From the NCBI RefSeq assembly GCF_002454115.1, contig NZ_DKIH01000010.1, positions 305,172-369,171 of the forward strand: a stretch of DNA of 64,000 nucleotides, read 5' to 3'. The stretch's first letter is position 1. Every line of letters begins with the position of its first letter. The notes below the pieces were generated by a model. The model searched no databases, was not told the origin of the DNA, and was given only the letters and a program-made list of their open reading frames with translations. The position numbers and the translations under genes were made by a program. Source of the stretch: Sphingopyxis sp. UBA6723 (GTDB taxonomy: Bacteria > Pseudomonadota > Alphaproteobacteria > Sphingomonadales > Sphingomonadaceae). Below, one piece after another: positions 27,295-36,524 of the stretch.

Positions 27295-28520
27295 GGATGT
27301 CCATTACATCAGGCGACCCGAGTCTCGGGGTGAAGATCCGCTTTCTTGTGATGGCGGGCGCCGTGGTGCTGCTTTCTGCCGTTCCCGCCGGAGCACAGAC
27401 GGGGAGCGATGTGTCCGTTACGGCATCGACGGCCTTTGATAGCAACCCGTTCCTCGCCTTTGGTGATGACACGGAAGTTGCCTCGTTCCGGCTCGAACTG
27501 GCGCCCAGCGTCTATCGGTCGGACGGCATCAGCAGCCTTAAAATATCGGGGCGGGTCGAGCATGTCGAATATATGCGCCGTTACGATTCGGCGCAGAACC
27601 TGTCGGCAAATGTCGCCGCCAGCCACCGCATCAACGAACGCCTGGATGCGACTGCCAATTTCTCGATTTCGAGCAGCGTATCGACCACTGACTTCGTCGG
27701 CCCGATCGGCACTGGCGAAGAGCTTGGCCCCGACGATCTCCCCCTCCCGATCGACAATGACATCACATTGCTGGGCGACCGGCAGCGCCGGAACCAGGCC
27801 GCAGCCGATGTGTCTTTGCGCTACACGCCCAGCGAATTCGACGAAATTCGTTGGTCGAGCTCGGCACGCGCCAATCGCTACGGTGCGGCGCGACTGCAAG
27901 ATTCCGATTATGCGTCGCAGCGCCTCGCTTATTCGCGCCGCATCAACGACGGTTTCACGATCGGCGGCGTTGTCGATGCCAGCGTCAGCAACTTCAAGGA
28001 TACGCGCATCGGCGATGCCAAGACGCTGTCGCCCCAATTGTCAGTGAGTGCCATGCTGGGATCGCGGCTTCAGGCGTCGGGAAGTTTCGGGCTGTCGTTT
28101 ACCCGGACGAACCTTGCCGTCGGTCGCGATACGTCGACGACTTTTGCCGGCAACGCAACGCTCTGTTACAAGGGATCGTTGAGCAATTTCTGCGTCAATG
28201 GCTCGCGCCAGGTGCTGCCCTCCGCCATCGGCGGCGTGCGAAAGCAGACGTCGGCGGGCGCCACCTATTCCTTGCGATTGTCGGAGCGCGAAACTGTCCA
28301 GCTCGGCGGTAGCTACTCGGTGGCTTCGGCACCGCTGGCCGGAGTTGGTGGAGATTTCGAAAGCATCCGGGGTTATGCGCGTTACGAACGCCTGCTCAAT
28401 GAGCGAACCCGCCTGTTTGCGAGTGCGGGTTATTCAGATACGTCGGACGATATCGGCGCACGGCGGTCGAACATTCAGGGAGCCGTGGGAATCACGTTCC
28501 AATTCGGAAATACGCGATGA
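27291..28520 (+). CDS. Outer-membrane beta-barrel protein of the export module
   Basis: The ATG at 27291 overlaps the wza stop by 4 bases and gives 409 residues: a signal peptide ending VPAGAQ, then alternating strands with aromatic residues and a C-terminal VGITFQFGNTR typical of barrel proteins. It resembles the capsule or PEP-CTERM-linked outer-membrane proteins encoded beside EpsE and may give the polymer passage to the surface. The exact family is not certain. Confidence 0.8.
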   Translation: MRMSITSGDPSLGVKIRFLVMAGAVVLLSAVPAGAQTGSDVSVTASTAFDSNPFLAFGDDTEVASFRLELAPSVYRSDGISSLKISGRVEHVEYMRRYDSAQNLSANVAASHRINERLDATANFSISSSVSTTDFVGPIGTGEELGPDDLPLPIDNDITLLGDRQRRNQAAADVSLRYTPSEFDEIRWSSSARANRYGAARLQDSDYASQRLAYSRRINDGFTIGGVVDASVSNFKDTRIGDAKTLSPQLSVSAMLGSRLQASGSFGLSFTRTNLAVGRDTSTTFAGNATLCYKGSLSNFCVNGSRQVLPSAIGGVRKQTSAGATYSLRLSERETVQLGGSYSVASAPLAGVGGDFESIRGYARYERLLNERTRLFASAGYSDTSDDIGARRSNIQGAVGITFQFGNTR

Positions 28521-29989
28521 GCAGCGATCGGTACGAACGGGACGAAGAAGAAGGCGGCAATCTGCTTGCACATCTTCCGACCATTATCCGCGAGCGTTAC
28601 CGCTGGCTGCTCTTTCCGACGATCCTTTGTTTTATCGCGGGGGTTGTGGCGGCTTTCACCCTGCCCGCGGTCTATCGCTCGACAGCCACGCTGCTCGTTG
28701 AATCGCCGCAGCTTCCCGAGGACGTCGTCGGGGCGCAAGATGGTGACATTGTTGACCAGCGTATTGCCAAGATCCGTCAGCAGGTTCTCAGTCGGCCCCG
28801 CTTGATCGAGCTGATCCAGAAACATCGGCTCTATACCGACGAACGGTCGAGCAAATCCTTGTCCGAGATCATCGAGAAGATGCGTAGCTCGACGACGATC
28901 GAAACGGTGTCGGCCGAGTTGCAGCGGGCCTCGGCGGGGCGGTCCTCGACGATCGCTTTTGCCTTGAGCTTTGACTATAAGGATCCCGCCCCGGCCCAAG
29001 CCGTTGCGCAGGACATGACCGAGCAGATTCTGCTCATCGATGCCACCAGAAGCTCCGAACAAGCCACCAACACGGTTCAGTTTTTGACCGATCAGGCGAC
29101 CGCGCTGCAAAGCCAGATGGCGGAACTCGAATCGTCGATCGAAACGATCAAGGCGCAAAACGGCTTCGCACTGTCAAATCCCGGCATGATGGTGATGGGC
29201 GGAACGAGCGGCAGCTATGACGCGCAGATCATCGCCCTGCAGCGCGACAATGCGCTTCTTGCGGCGCAGCGCGAAGCACGTAAATCGGCGGCGGAGCGCG
29301 ATCCGCTGGTTGCAGGTGCCGAAGCCGAACTCGCCGCCGCGCAGGCGCGTTATTCCGATGGCCATCCCGATATCGGCATCGCCAAGCGGCGGTTGGCCGA
29401 GGCGCGCCGCCTCGCCGACAGCAATCAGGCGAAGCGACCCGCCGACACCATCGATCAGCAGATCGCTTCGAATAACGCCCAGATTGCCGCGCTTCAGTCA
29501 GTGAAGGCGCAGGAAATGGGTCGCATGTCGGCCGCACAAAGCGCACAGGCGCGCGCCCCGCTCGTTCAGGAACAGATCGCCCAGCAGCAACAAAAGCTGG
29601 AGGGGCTAAACACACAATATGAGAGCGTTTCGACCCGGCTGCTGGCGGCGCAGGCGAGCGCCAAAGCCGAAAGCGAGCAAAAGGGCGAGCGGCTGTCGGT
29701 GATCGATCCGCCCGTCGTGCCTGAGGATCCGAATTCGCCAAATCGGCCCTTGCTGATCGCGGGTGGGCTTGCTTTCGGGTTGGGGTTCGGGCTGTTCCTT
29801 ATCCTTCTGGTCGAGCTCTACTATCGGCCGATCCGGGACATGCTCGACATTCGGTCAGTGACGGGCGAAATGCCGCTGGTGTCCATTCCCACGATCGACC
29901 CCGCGGCGTCGGCACCGAAGACACGGATTCAGCGATTACTCGCTTTTCTGCCCGGTCGAGGTCGCCTATTGCAGCGCGCGAACAGCTAG
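28517..29989 (+). CDS. Chain-length determinant / GumC-type inner-membrane protein (Wzc N-terminal half)
   Basis: The 490 residues form two membrane helices, near residues 32-53 and 411-434, around a long coiled-coil periplasmic region (heptad-rich between about 195 and 385). The Wzz domain is seen around residues 25-90 with LPAVYRSTATLLVESPQ. This protein regulates polymer length and couples to the kinase encoded next. It overlaps the barrel gene stop by 4 bases. The kinase domain is separate, as in two-part systems. Confidence 0.9.
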   Translation: MSSDRYERDEEEGGNLLAHLPTIIRERYRWLLFPTILCFIAGVVAAFTLPAVYRSTATLLVESPQLPEDVVGAQDGDIVDQRIAKIRQQVLSRPRLIELIQKHRLYTDERSSKSLSEIIEKMRSSTTIETVSAELQRASAGRSSTIAFALSFDYKDPAPAQAVAQDMTEQILLIDATRSSEQATNTVQFLTDQATALQSQMAELESSIETIKAQNGFALSNPGMMVMGGTSGSYDAQIIALQRDNALLAAQREARKSAAERDPLVAGAEAELAAAQARYSDGHPDIGIAKRRLAEARRLADSNQAKRPADTIDQQIASNNAQIAALQSVKAQEMGRMSAAQSAQARAPLVQEQIAQQQQKLEGLNTQYESVSTRLLAAQASAKAESEQKGERLSVIDPPVVPEDPNSPNRPLLIAGGLAFGLGFGLFLILLVELYYRPIRDMLDIRSVTGEMPLVSIPTIDPAASAPKTRIQRLLAFLPGRGRLLQRANS

Positions 29990-29998
29990 AACGGATCG

Positions 29999-30784
29999 AT
30001 GAACAGCTTGACCAATCTCCCCGACCCGCTGCGCGGGCAGCCTGCCGTTCTGCCGTTGCCGGGAATTGGCGAAGTTGCCGACGTTGAGCAGCCGGAAATC
30101 GGTCCCAAGCTGGTTGGTTTTGAATCGAAAGACGCCCGTTCGCGCCCCTTCAATCTGCTGCGCGCCCAACTCATCAAGAAGCTTGCAGAAACCGGCGGCC
30201 GCTTGATCGGGATCACCTCGCCGGCTCCCAACGCTGGCAAATCATTCGTCGCGTCCAATCTTGCCGCGTCGATGAGCCAGCTGTCAAACCGCCGGACGGT
30301 TTTGATCGATCTCGATCTTCGCCGTGCCACGATTGCCGATATCTTCGGTCTGGAGGGTCCTGAGGGCGTCACCGAATATTTGCTCGGTGACGAGCTGACA
30401 CTTGCCCAGATCGGGCGGCGCATCGGCACCAGCAACCTCGTGGTGTATCCGACATTTCCGGCCCAGGTAAGTTCCGCCGAACTCATGGTCGGCGACCGGC
30501 TTTTGGATCTGGTGGCGCGTGCACGCGCGCTGGGTGACGATGCGATCGTGATTTTCGACCTGCCGCCCGTTTTTGCCAATGACGATGCAATGCTGGTGGC
30601 CGAGCAGCTCGACGGCATTGTGCTCGTCGTTGAGCAGGGCGTCACGACAAAGAAGCAGCTGCAAAGCTCGATGCAGTTGCTGCATCCGACCCCGCTTCTG
30701 GGCACAATTTTCAATCGCTTTACCGGCGGCTCCGGCGATCCGTACGGCTATGGTGGCAAGTACGACGGCTATTACAGCGACTAA
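29999..30784 (+). CDS. Tyrosine-kinase-like exopolysaccharide ATPase (Wzc C-terminal half/CpsD type)
   Basis: The 261-residue cytoplasmic protein has the bacterial tyrosine kinase motifs: a Walker A variant SPAPNAGKSFVASNLA with Lys81, Walker A' VLIDLDLRR, Walker B VIFDLPPV, and a C-terminal tyrosine-rich tail GYGGKYDGYYSD that fits autophosphorylation sites. It lies 9 bases after the chain-length gene and would cycle its phosphorylation to drive export and polymerisation. Confidence 0.9.
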   Translation: MNSLTNLPDPLRGQPAVLPLPGIGEVADVEQPEIGPKLVGFESKDARSRPFNLLRAQLIKKLAETGGRLIGITSPAPNAGKSFVASNLAASMSQLSNRRTVLIDLDLRRATIADIFGLEGPEGVTEYLLGDELTLAQIGRRIGTSNLVVYPTFPAQVSSAELMVGDRLLDLVARARALGDDAIVIFDLPPVFANDDAMLVAEQLDGIVLVVEQGVTTKKQLQSSMQLLHPTPLLGTIFNRFTGGSGDPYGYGGKYDGYYSD

Positions 30785-31671
30785 CAAGTACTGGACTTCG
30801 TGAACCCGCGCATCGGGGCGACATGCCTCATCGCAAACTGGTGCCACGCGCCGATCACCGGTCCTGCAAACCCTCAAGACATGATCGCGACTCGGTCGCC
30901 GCCTGCATCCCGCTTGGTCGACACGCTTAACTGGATTCGCCGATCCGCTTAAGACCGACGCCGAGCGCCCCTATCGCTCAGACCCCGCGGAAGATGAGAA
31001 TTTATCCATTAAATTAGGATACTTAAGCGCAATGGATTGCGGTGTGGCCGCAGCTTACTTATGGGAAGAAGCCCGCTTAAGGCGGCTTTAACACGTCTTC
31101 AGTCATCAATGTCCCACATTGAAACAAGAATCTGAGCGAGCGACGAGGTTGCACCGTCCGCAGATTCAAAAGCTGACCTAACATACTGATGTCAATCAAT
31201 TAAAATTATCAGCGGCATCTGGGCCCGAAAAAACACCGGAACTGAATCCCGACGCAGATGTTAGCGCTTTAACAGCACGTTGACATTTCTTAACGAATCA
31301 TCAATAGCTGCCACTCGCAAGTGGGCAACAGACCCACTGCGGGTTTCGCGCACATCGGGTCGTCTTTTGCATCGGGATTCCAGCTTGTTGGGATTCCCGA
31401 GGCGAAGGGGTTCGTGTCGCGATGCCCTCCCGCTCGAATGGGACTGGGTCTGTCTGCGAGGTGACTCCACTCCACTGGACTGTCCAGCGGGGAGCGGAGC
31501 TACTGAATTAAGGGGAATAGGATGAATAAATCTCCGACAATTGCTGCTCGCGCAGCCTGATTTACTATTTCCCGGACAGCTTGGGCCAGAAAGCTCGTCA
31601 GTTCGCTCCGCCGCTCTAAGGGCCTTTGTGCCAGCTTTATTTAGTTTCAGTTTAAGATGGGGATGTTCAAC
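30785..31671. other. Long intergenic region before the PEP-CTERM gene cluster
   Basis: About 890 bases without a convincing gene. It holds a perfect TTGACA at 31,280-31,285, a small hairpin AGTGGG...CCCACT at about 31,320-31,338, and a tiny open frame of 11 codons at 31,522-31,557 (MNKSPTIAARAA) with AAGGGGAATAGG just before it, which could be a leader peptide. No frame with family motifs was found. The size suggests complex regulation of the PEP-CTERM gene that follows. Confidence 0.45.
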
Positions 31672-32355
31672 ATGAAAACTACACTCGCTCTTGCATTTTC
31701 GCTGGTAGCGCTCGCGCTTCCCGCAACCGCGGCGCAAGCTGCAGCCACCGTAAACGTCAATACTGGTACGGGCACGCTCGGTGGATCTGACGCGAATTGG
31801 GTTGTTGGCGGGCCCGCGAGCGAATCGCTCGCTTATATTCCGTCGGTGATCAACAATGCGTGGTTCTCGGGCGGCTCGCCCGCCGGCCAGAACGGCAATG
31901 CCGACGGCGCCCGCTGGATCACGGCAGTTAACGGCAGCAACGGCAACGAAAGCGCGCCGGTTGGCATCGTGAATTATTCGACGACGTTCACGCTCAGCCA
32001 GATCGCCACGGTCGCGACACTGACGGGCAATTTCTGGTCGGATAACCGCGTACTGTCGATCGTTCTGAATGGCGCCACCATCTATGCCAATAATACCGGT
32101 TTGGCGTCGCAGTTCAGTGGTTCCGGCGTGGCCCTCAATCAGTGGGTCAATCTCGCGGGCGGTTCGAACACGCTGGAATTCAATGTCCAGAATGATTCAG
32201 GTGGCAGCGGCAACCCCGCTGGTCTGCGCTTTGCCGGCGTCTTCTCGGCCGTTCCCGAGCCGGGCACCTGGATGCTCATGATGCTCGGCCTTGGCGCCGT
32301 CGGTTTCTCGATGCGTCGTCGTCAAAAGACCCAGGTCCGCTTTCAGTTCGCTTGA
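31672..32355 (+). CDS. PEPxxWA-CTERM sorting-domain protein
   Basis: From ATG at 31672 (GATGGGGATG upstream) the protein has 227 residues: a signal peptide MKTTLALAFSLVALALPATAAQAA, an extracytoplasmic part rich in Asn, Gly and Thr, and the C-terminal signal AVPEPGTWMLMMLGLGAVG with MRRRQ. It is a probable substrate of the exosortase. The mature domain resembles other surface beta-rich proteins of the group but I cannot name it. Confidence 0.9.
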   Translation: MKTTLALAFSLVALALPATAAQAAATVNVNTGTGTLGGSDANWVVGGPASESLAYIPSVINNAWFSGGSPAGQNGNADGARWITAVNGSNGNESAPVGIVNYSTTFTLSQIATVATLTGNFWSDNRVLSIVLNGATIYANNTGLASQFSGSGVALNQWVNLAGGSNTLEFNVQNDSGGSGNPAGLRFAGVFSAVPEPGTWMLMMLGLGAVGFSMRRRQKTQVRFQFA

Positions 32356-32393
32356 ACGCGACTGCGGCCTACTTCGAAACTAGCAGAAGGGTC

Positions 32394-32416
32394 GGCCGAC
32401 ACGGTCGGCCCTTTTT
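32394..32416 (+). terminator. Rho-independent terminator after the PEP-CTERM gene
   Basis: GGCCGAC, a 3-base loop and GTCGGCC form a 7-bp stem followed by CTTTTT. It lies about 40 bases after the stop of the PEP-CTERM gene and before the cell-wall hydrolase gene. Confidence 0.75.
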
Positions 32417-32440
32417 GCTTTTCTTAGGCACCATCCGGTA

Positions 32441-33484
32441 ATGAACTACGCCATGTCTCGATTCCGCAAATCATGGGGTGCGGTTGCCCTGTTGGTAGCG
32501 TGCGGCATGGCCATGCTTGCCGCGGTTGCGGCCATCTATGCGTCGACTTTGCCGTCTGCGACCCTTTGGCATGAGCCGAGCAATTCGCGAGAGCTTGCGC
32601 TGCGGACACCGCCCGAACCGGAAGCTTTCAAGTTTCGCGAGGGGATCGCACCCTTGCAAGCCGCTGAAATCAATGCCGCGGTTCCCGAATCCGACGAGCC
32701 GATCCTGCCGGCCAAACCCTTTGCGATCTTGGCCCCCGCAACCGCTGGCGCCGCCCAACTCTCCGCGGTCGATTGCCTGACGGCAGCGATATATTATGAG
32801 GCGGCGTCCGAATCCGCGACGGGTCAGCGGGCGGTGGCGCAGGTGATCCTCAACCGCATGCGCCACCCCGCCTATCCCAACTCGGTCTGCGGCGTCGTTT
32901 TTCAGGGATCGCAGCGCACCACCGGCTGCCAGTTCACCTTCACCTGCGACGGATCGCTGCGCCGTCGACCCTCGGCGAGCGGCTGGTTGCGTGCCCGATC
33001 GGTCGCTACCGCCGCCCTGTCCGGCTATGTCGAACCGTCGGTGGGCTATGCCACCCATTACCACACCACCTATGTCGTGCCCTATTGGAGCAGCAGCCTC
33101 ACCAAGCTGCGGACGGTCGGCTCGCACATTTTCTATCGCTGGAGCGGCAATAACGGCACCGCGCGCGCGTTCATTAATCGCTATGCCAATGCGGAACTCA
33201 TTCCTGCCGGTGCTGCCGCCAATCTGTCCGGCTATTTGCTGGGCTCGTCCGCCATTCCGGGAGTCTTGGATTTGGCCAGTATCCCGCTTGCTGCCGAACC
33301 CCTGGTTTCGGTTGCCCCGCCCCCGTCGTCTGGGCTGAAGGCGCCCTTGCGCGGCGAACTCAGCTCGGCGCCGAGCGGCGTGATTGCCGAGAGCGGCAGC
33401 GGCATCGTGTTGCCCAGCCACAAGCTGAAAGGCGACGTGGCAGAACCACGGCTCGTCGATGATCGTCCCCGCTTGATCGACTGA
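32441..33484 (+). CDS. SleB-type cell wall hydrolase (Hydrolase_2)
   Basis: After an N-terminal membrane or signal segment (about residues 12-30), the Hydrolase_2 domain (about residues 107-220) has VDCLTAAIYYEAASESATGQRAV, with the conserved E in YYEA, then QVILNRMRHPAYPNSVCGVVFQG and TGCQFTFTCDG. These are the motifs of SleB-like enzymes, which cut peptidoglycan glycan strands. A C-terminal Ser/Pro-rich tail of about 90 residues follows. An ATG 4 codons downstream is an alternative start. Confidence 0.87.
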   Translation: MNYAMSRFRKSWGAVALLVACGMAMLAAVAAIYASTLPSATLWHEPSNSRELALRTPPEPEAFKFREGIAPLQAAEINAAVPESDEPILPAKPFAILAPATAGAAQLSAVDCLTAAIYYEAASESATGQRAVAQVILNRMRHPAYPNSVCGVVFQGSQRTTGCQFTFTCDGSLRRRPSASGWLRARSVATAALSGYVEPSVGYATHYHTTYVVPYWSSSLTKLRTVGSHIFYRWSGNNGTARAFINRYANAELIPAGAAANLSGYLLGSSAIPGVLDLASIPLAAEPLVSVAPPPSSGLKAPLRGELSSAPSGVIAESGSGIVLPSHKLKGDVAEPRLVDDRPRLID

Positions 33485-33507
33485 GCGGCCGGTACAATTG
33501 ACGGCGT

Positions 33508-33530
33508 GGCCTGTGATCCAGGCCGGTTTT
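33508..33530 (+). terminator. Weak hairpin with T-run
   Basis: GGCCTG and CAGGCC form a 6-bp stem with a 5-base loop, followed by GGTTTT. It lies 24 bases after the hydrolase stop and before pgm. Confidence 0.45.
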
Positions 33531-33596
33531 GGTGGGTCATCGCCGCCAAACGCAAAAATCTTCGCTCGACACGATTTCTGCCACGGGAGCTAACAA

Positions 33597-35228
33597 GTGC
33601 CGACGATCAGTTACCGAACCAGGCCATTCGCCGATCAGAAGCCGGGTACCTCTGGCTTGCGCCATAAGGTGCGCGTGTTCGAGCAGCCCGGATATGCCGA
33701 GAATTTCCTGCAATCCATTTTCGACGTGGTCGCACGTCCGGATCGCGCCACATTGGTGATCGGCGGCGACGGTCGCTACCACAACCGGACGGTCATTCAG
33801 CAGGCGATCCGTATCGCCGCGGCCAACGGCTATGCCCGCGCCATCATTGGCCGCGGCGGCATCCTCTCAACGCCGGCGGTCAGCCATCTGATTCGCAAAT
33901 ATGGGGCGAGCGGCGGCCTGATTCTGTCCGCCAGTCACAATCCGGCGGGCCGCGACGGCGATTTCGGGATTAAATACAACATCGCCAACGGCGGCCCGGC
34001 ACCCGAAGCGATCACCGATATGGTCCATGCCCGGACGTTGACGATCGATCGCTGGTTGGCCGAGGATAGCTCCGACATCGACCTCGATCAGGTGGGACAA
34101 CATCGTGTTGGCTCGATGGACGTCGAGATCATCGATCCGGTGCAAGATTATGCCGACCTCATGGAAGAGCTGTTCGACTTTGCCGCGATTCGCGGTGCGG
34201 TGGCCGGGGGCTTGACCATGGCGTTCGATGCCATGCATGCGGTGACCGGACCCTATGCGGTCGAGCTGCTCGAAAAGCGCTTGGGCTTTGCGTCGGGAAC
34301 GGTGCGCAACGCCGTCCCGCTCGAAGATTTTGGCGGCGGCCACCCGGACCCAAACCTGGTGCACGCGCACGATCTGTATGCGCTGATGATGAGCGAAGCG
34401 GCACCCGACTTTGGCGCGGCGTCGGATGGCGATGGCGATCGCAATCTGATCATCGGGCGCGGCCGTTACATCACCCCCTCCGATTCGCTCGCCATGCTCG
34501 CGGCCAACGCTCATCTCGCGCCCGGCTACGCGCGCGGCCTGCGCGGCATCGCCCGGTCGATGCCGACGAGCGCCGCTGCGGATCGGGTCGCCGCCGACCT
34601 TGGCATTCTCTGTTTCGAGACGCCCACGGGTTGGAAGTATTTCGGCAATCTGCTCGACGCCGGGATGGCGACAATCTGTGGTGAGGAAAGCGCTGGCACC
34701 GGATCCGACCATATCCGCGAAAAGGACGGACTTTGGGCGGTGCTGCTGTGGCTCAACATCCTGGCGGTTCGGAAGATATCGGTTGATGCGCTGGCGCGCG
34801 CACATTGGGCGCGCTTCGGGCGCAACTATTATGAACGCCACGATTATGAAAATTTGCCAGTCGCGGACGCCGAAAATCTGATGAATGCGCTAAAGGCAGG
34901 ACTTTCTAGCCTGTCCGGCACCACCTTTGGAAATCTTGCGGTGACCCTGGCGGACATCTTCACATACGATGATCCCGTCGACGGCTCTTCGAGCACCAAC
35001 CAGGGCGTGCGTATCTTCTTTGCCGACGGATCACGGGCAGTTTTTCGGCTTTCGGGAACCGGGACTGAGGGGGCAACGCTGCGCATATACCTCGAACGTT
35101 ATGAACCCCCCGACGGCGTTATCGACGCCGCGGCATCCGAAATGCTTGCAGGTCTTGCGTCGGTCGTTGAACTGATCGCCGGGGTTCACAGATATACTGG
35201 TCGGGCCGGACCCGACATTGTGGCCTGA
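33597..35228 (+). CDS. pgm: Phosphoglucomutase (alpha-D-glucose phosphate-specific)
   Basis: This enzyme interconverts glucose-6-phosphate and glucose-1-phosphate, the shared precursor of rmlA and galU products. The 543 residues show PGTSGLRHKV near residue 16, the catalytic serine loop LILSASHNPAGRDGDFG near residue 110, a metal-binding SDGDGDRNL near residue 281, and a C-terminal RLSGTGTEGATLRIY phosphate-binding loop. Start GTG at 33597 has GGGAG upstream. Its place beside the polysaccharide locus fits its role. Confidence 0.93.
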   Translation: MPTISYRTRPFADQKPGTSGLRHKVRVFEQPGYAENFLQSIFDVVARPDRATLVIGGDGRYHNRTVIQQAIRIAAANGYARAIIGRGGILSTPAVSHLIRKYGASGGLILSASHNPAGRDGDFGIKYNIANGGPAPEAITDMVHARTLTIDRWLAEDSSDIDLDQVGQHRVGSMDVEIIDPVQDYADLMEELFDFAAIRGAVAGGLTMAFDAMHAVTGPYAVELLEKRLGFASGTVRNAVPLEDFGGGHPDPNLVHAHDLYALMMSEAAPDFGAASDGDGDRNLIIGRGRYITPSDSLAMLAANAHLAPGYARGLRGIARSMPTSAAADRVAADLGILCFETPTGWKYFGNLLDAGMATICGEESAGTGSDHIREKDGLWAVLLWLNILAVRKISVDALARAHWARFGRNYYERHDYENLPVADAENLMNALKAGLSSLSGTTFGNLAVTLADIFTYDDPVDGSSSTNQGVRIFFADGSRAVFRLSGTGTEGATLRIYLERYEPPDGVIDAAASEMLAGLASVVELIAGVHRYTGRAGPDIVA

Positions 35229-35445
35229 AGAACGGCCGATTTGCCATTGGCGCTCGGCGCGTGAGAGAGGCAGACCCCGAATCTCGGGCCGTCGCCATTG
35301 GCACCGGACAACGCCCTGTATCGCCGCTGTCGGACTGTCGCCGGAGGCACCCGGTGCATTTGCGGACGAACATTTTGGCCGAAATATCCTGGTTTCCATT
35401 CGGGCGCTAAGACGGTTTTAACACCGTGTGGCCGATAACAGGACC

Positions 35446-36135
35446 ATGGCTATTTCTGCATATTTTGAATCAGGCGCAAGGTCGTCAGCGGCAACCCGGG
35501 CAAAGCGCCGCAAACTGATGCTGGAGGTCCGCGGCGCTCATGCGTCAGGCGCCGATGTGCCCGTGACGATTCATAACATCTCCGAAACAGGATTGCTGAT
35601 CGAATGCGAAGCGTCGCTAGCGATCCGCGACCGCATCGACATCGATCTTCCGCATGCGGGCGTGGTCCCCGCGACGCTGGTTTGGGTGAGCGGTCGGATG
35701 TTCGGTTGCCAGTTCGACGCGCCGATTTCGCCTGCGGCGCTGAGCGCGGCGCAGTTGAGAAGTGCTATTGCTATCGAAGAGGCATCGCCGCCGTCATCCG
35801 TCGTCGAACAAGACTCCGTTCCGGTCGGGCCGCATAGTTCCAGCTTTGCCGCGAATTTGAAGCGCCTGCGTAAGGCGAAAGGCCTGAGCCAGACCAATGT
35901 GGCCGAACATCTTGGCGTGAGCGGCCCGTCGATTTCGGGCTGGGAAAAGGGTCGTGCCCGTCCAAAGGAGGACCGTTTGGCCGACCTTGCCCATTTGCTC
36001 GGCGTCCCGGTGTCCCAGTTGCTCGTCGATCCCCAGCCCGACATGATCCACGATCTGATCGATGCGAGCCGGGAGCAGATCGCGCGCGCCACGGGTGTGG
36101 CTCCCGAGAAGGTTCGAATCATCGTCGAGTTTTGA
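35446..36135 (+). CDS. PilZ domain fused to an XRE-type helix-turn-helix
   Basis: The N-terminal half is a PilZ domain with RxxxR in RAKRRK and the NxSxxG motif in HNISETG, the two c-di-GMP-binding elements, then VPATLVWVSGRMFGCQF. The C-terminal half (about residues 130-195) is an XRE/Cro helix-turn-helix, FAANLKRLRKAKGLSQTNVAEHL. I infer a transcription factor that senses c-di-GMP. The frame is open from GTG at 35428, and ATG at 35446 is my choice. It lies between pgm and a PEP-CTERM gene, so polysaccharide or surface genes are plausible targets. Confidence 0.8.
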   Translation: MAISAYFESGARSSAATRAKRRKLMLEVRGAHASGADVPVTIHNISETGLLIECEASLAIRDRIDIDLPHAGVVPATLVWVSGRMFGCQFDAPISPAALSAAQLRSAIAIEEASPPSSVVEQDSVPVGPHSSSFAANLKRLRKAKGLSQTNVAEHLGVSGPSISGWEKGRARPKEDRLADLAHLLGVPVSQLLVDPQPDMIHDLIDASREQIARATGVAPEKVRIIVEF

Positions 36136-36284
36136 GCAAGCGGGGATTGCTGAGGTCGACGGCGAGGATCGACGAGGGCCGGCAGACGGTGCGCGGCTTT
36201 ATTGTCTCAGCGCAGCCGACTCTGGTGCCGACGCCTGACGAGGTGATCGAACAGACAGAGATTGCGGGTCGGCGCATCTGCTAG
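36132..36284 (+). CDS. Candidate 50-residue small protein overlapping the PilZ-XRE stop
   Basis: A TTG at 36132 overlaps the previous stop (TTGA) and opens a frame of 50 codons ending at TAG 36284. The peptide starts LSKRGLLRSTARIDEG and has no recognised domain. The overlap is the only support. It may be a chance frame. Confidence 0.25.
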   Translation: MSKRGLLRSTARIDEGRQTVRGFIVSAQPTLVPTPDEVIEQTEIAGRRIC

Positions 36285-36524
36285 CGATCAACAGATCTGG
36301 AAGCGCGGGGTGACCCGCGATAGCCAGATTTTTGATTTTCGAGGTCATAAATCGTTTCACAATGAGACAGATGACGCGATTTTTCGACAATTTGCTCGCC
36401 TACAGCACACTTAACAACTGGTTAAAAATTCCATTTTGTGCGATGCAGCAGAACGAATCGTTGACTTGAAATTGATCGTACGGGTCGAGCAAGGCGACAG
36501 GTCCATCTGAAGGGGTAGAGAAAT
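36285..36524. other. Intergenic region before a PEP-CTERM gene, with hairpin and TTAA repeats
   Basis: CGCGGG and CCCGCG form a perfect hairpin at about 36,304-36,319, which could end the PilZ-XRE transcript. The stretch near 36,410-36,425 has TTAAC, 5 bases, GTTAA, an inverted repeat that may be an operator. The rest shows no gene. Confidence 0.4.
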
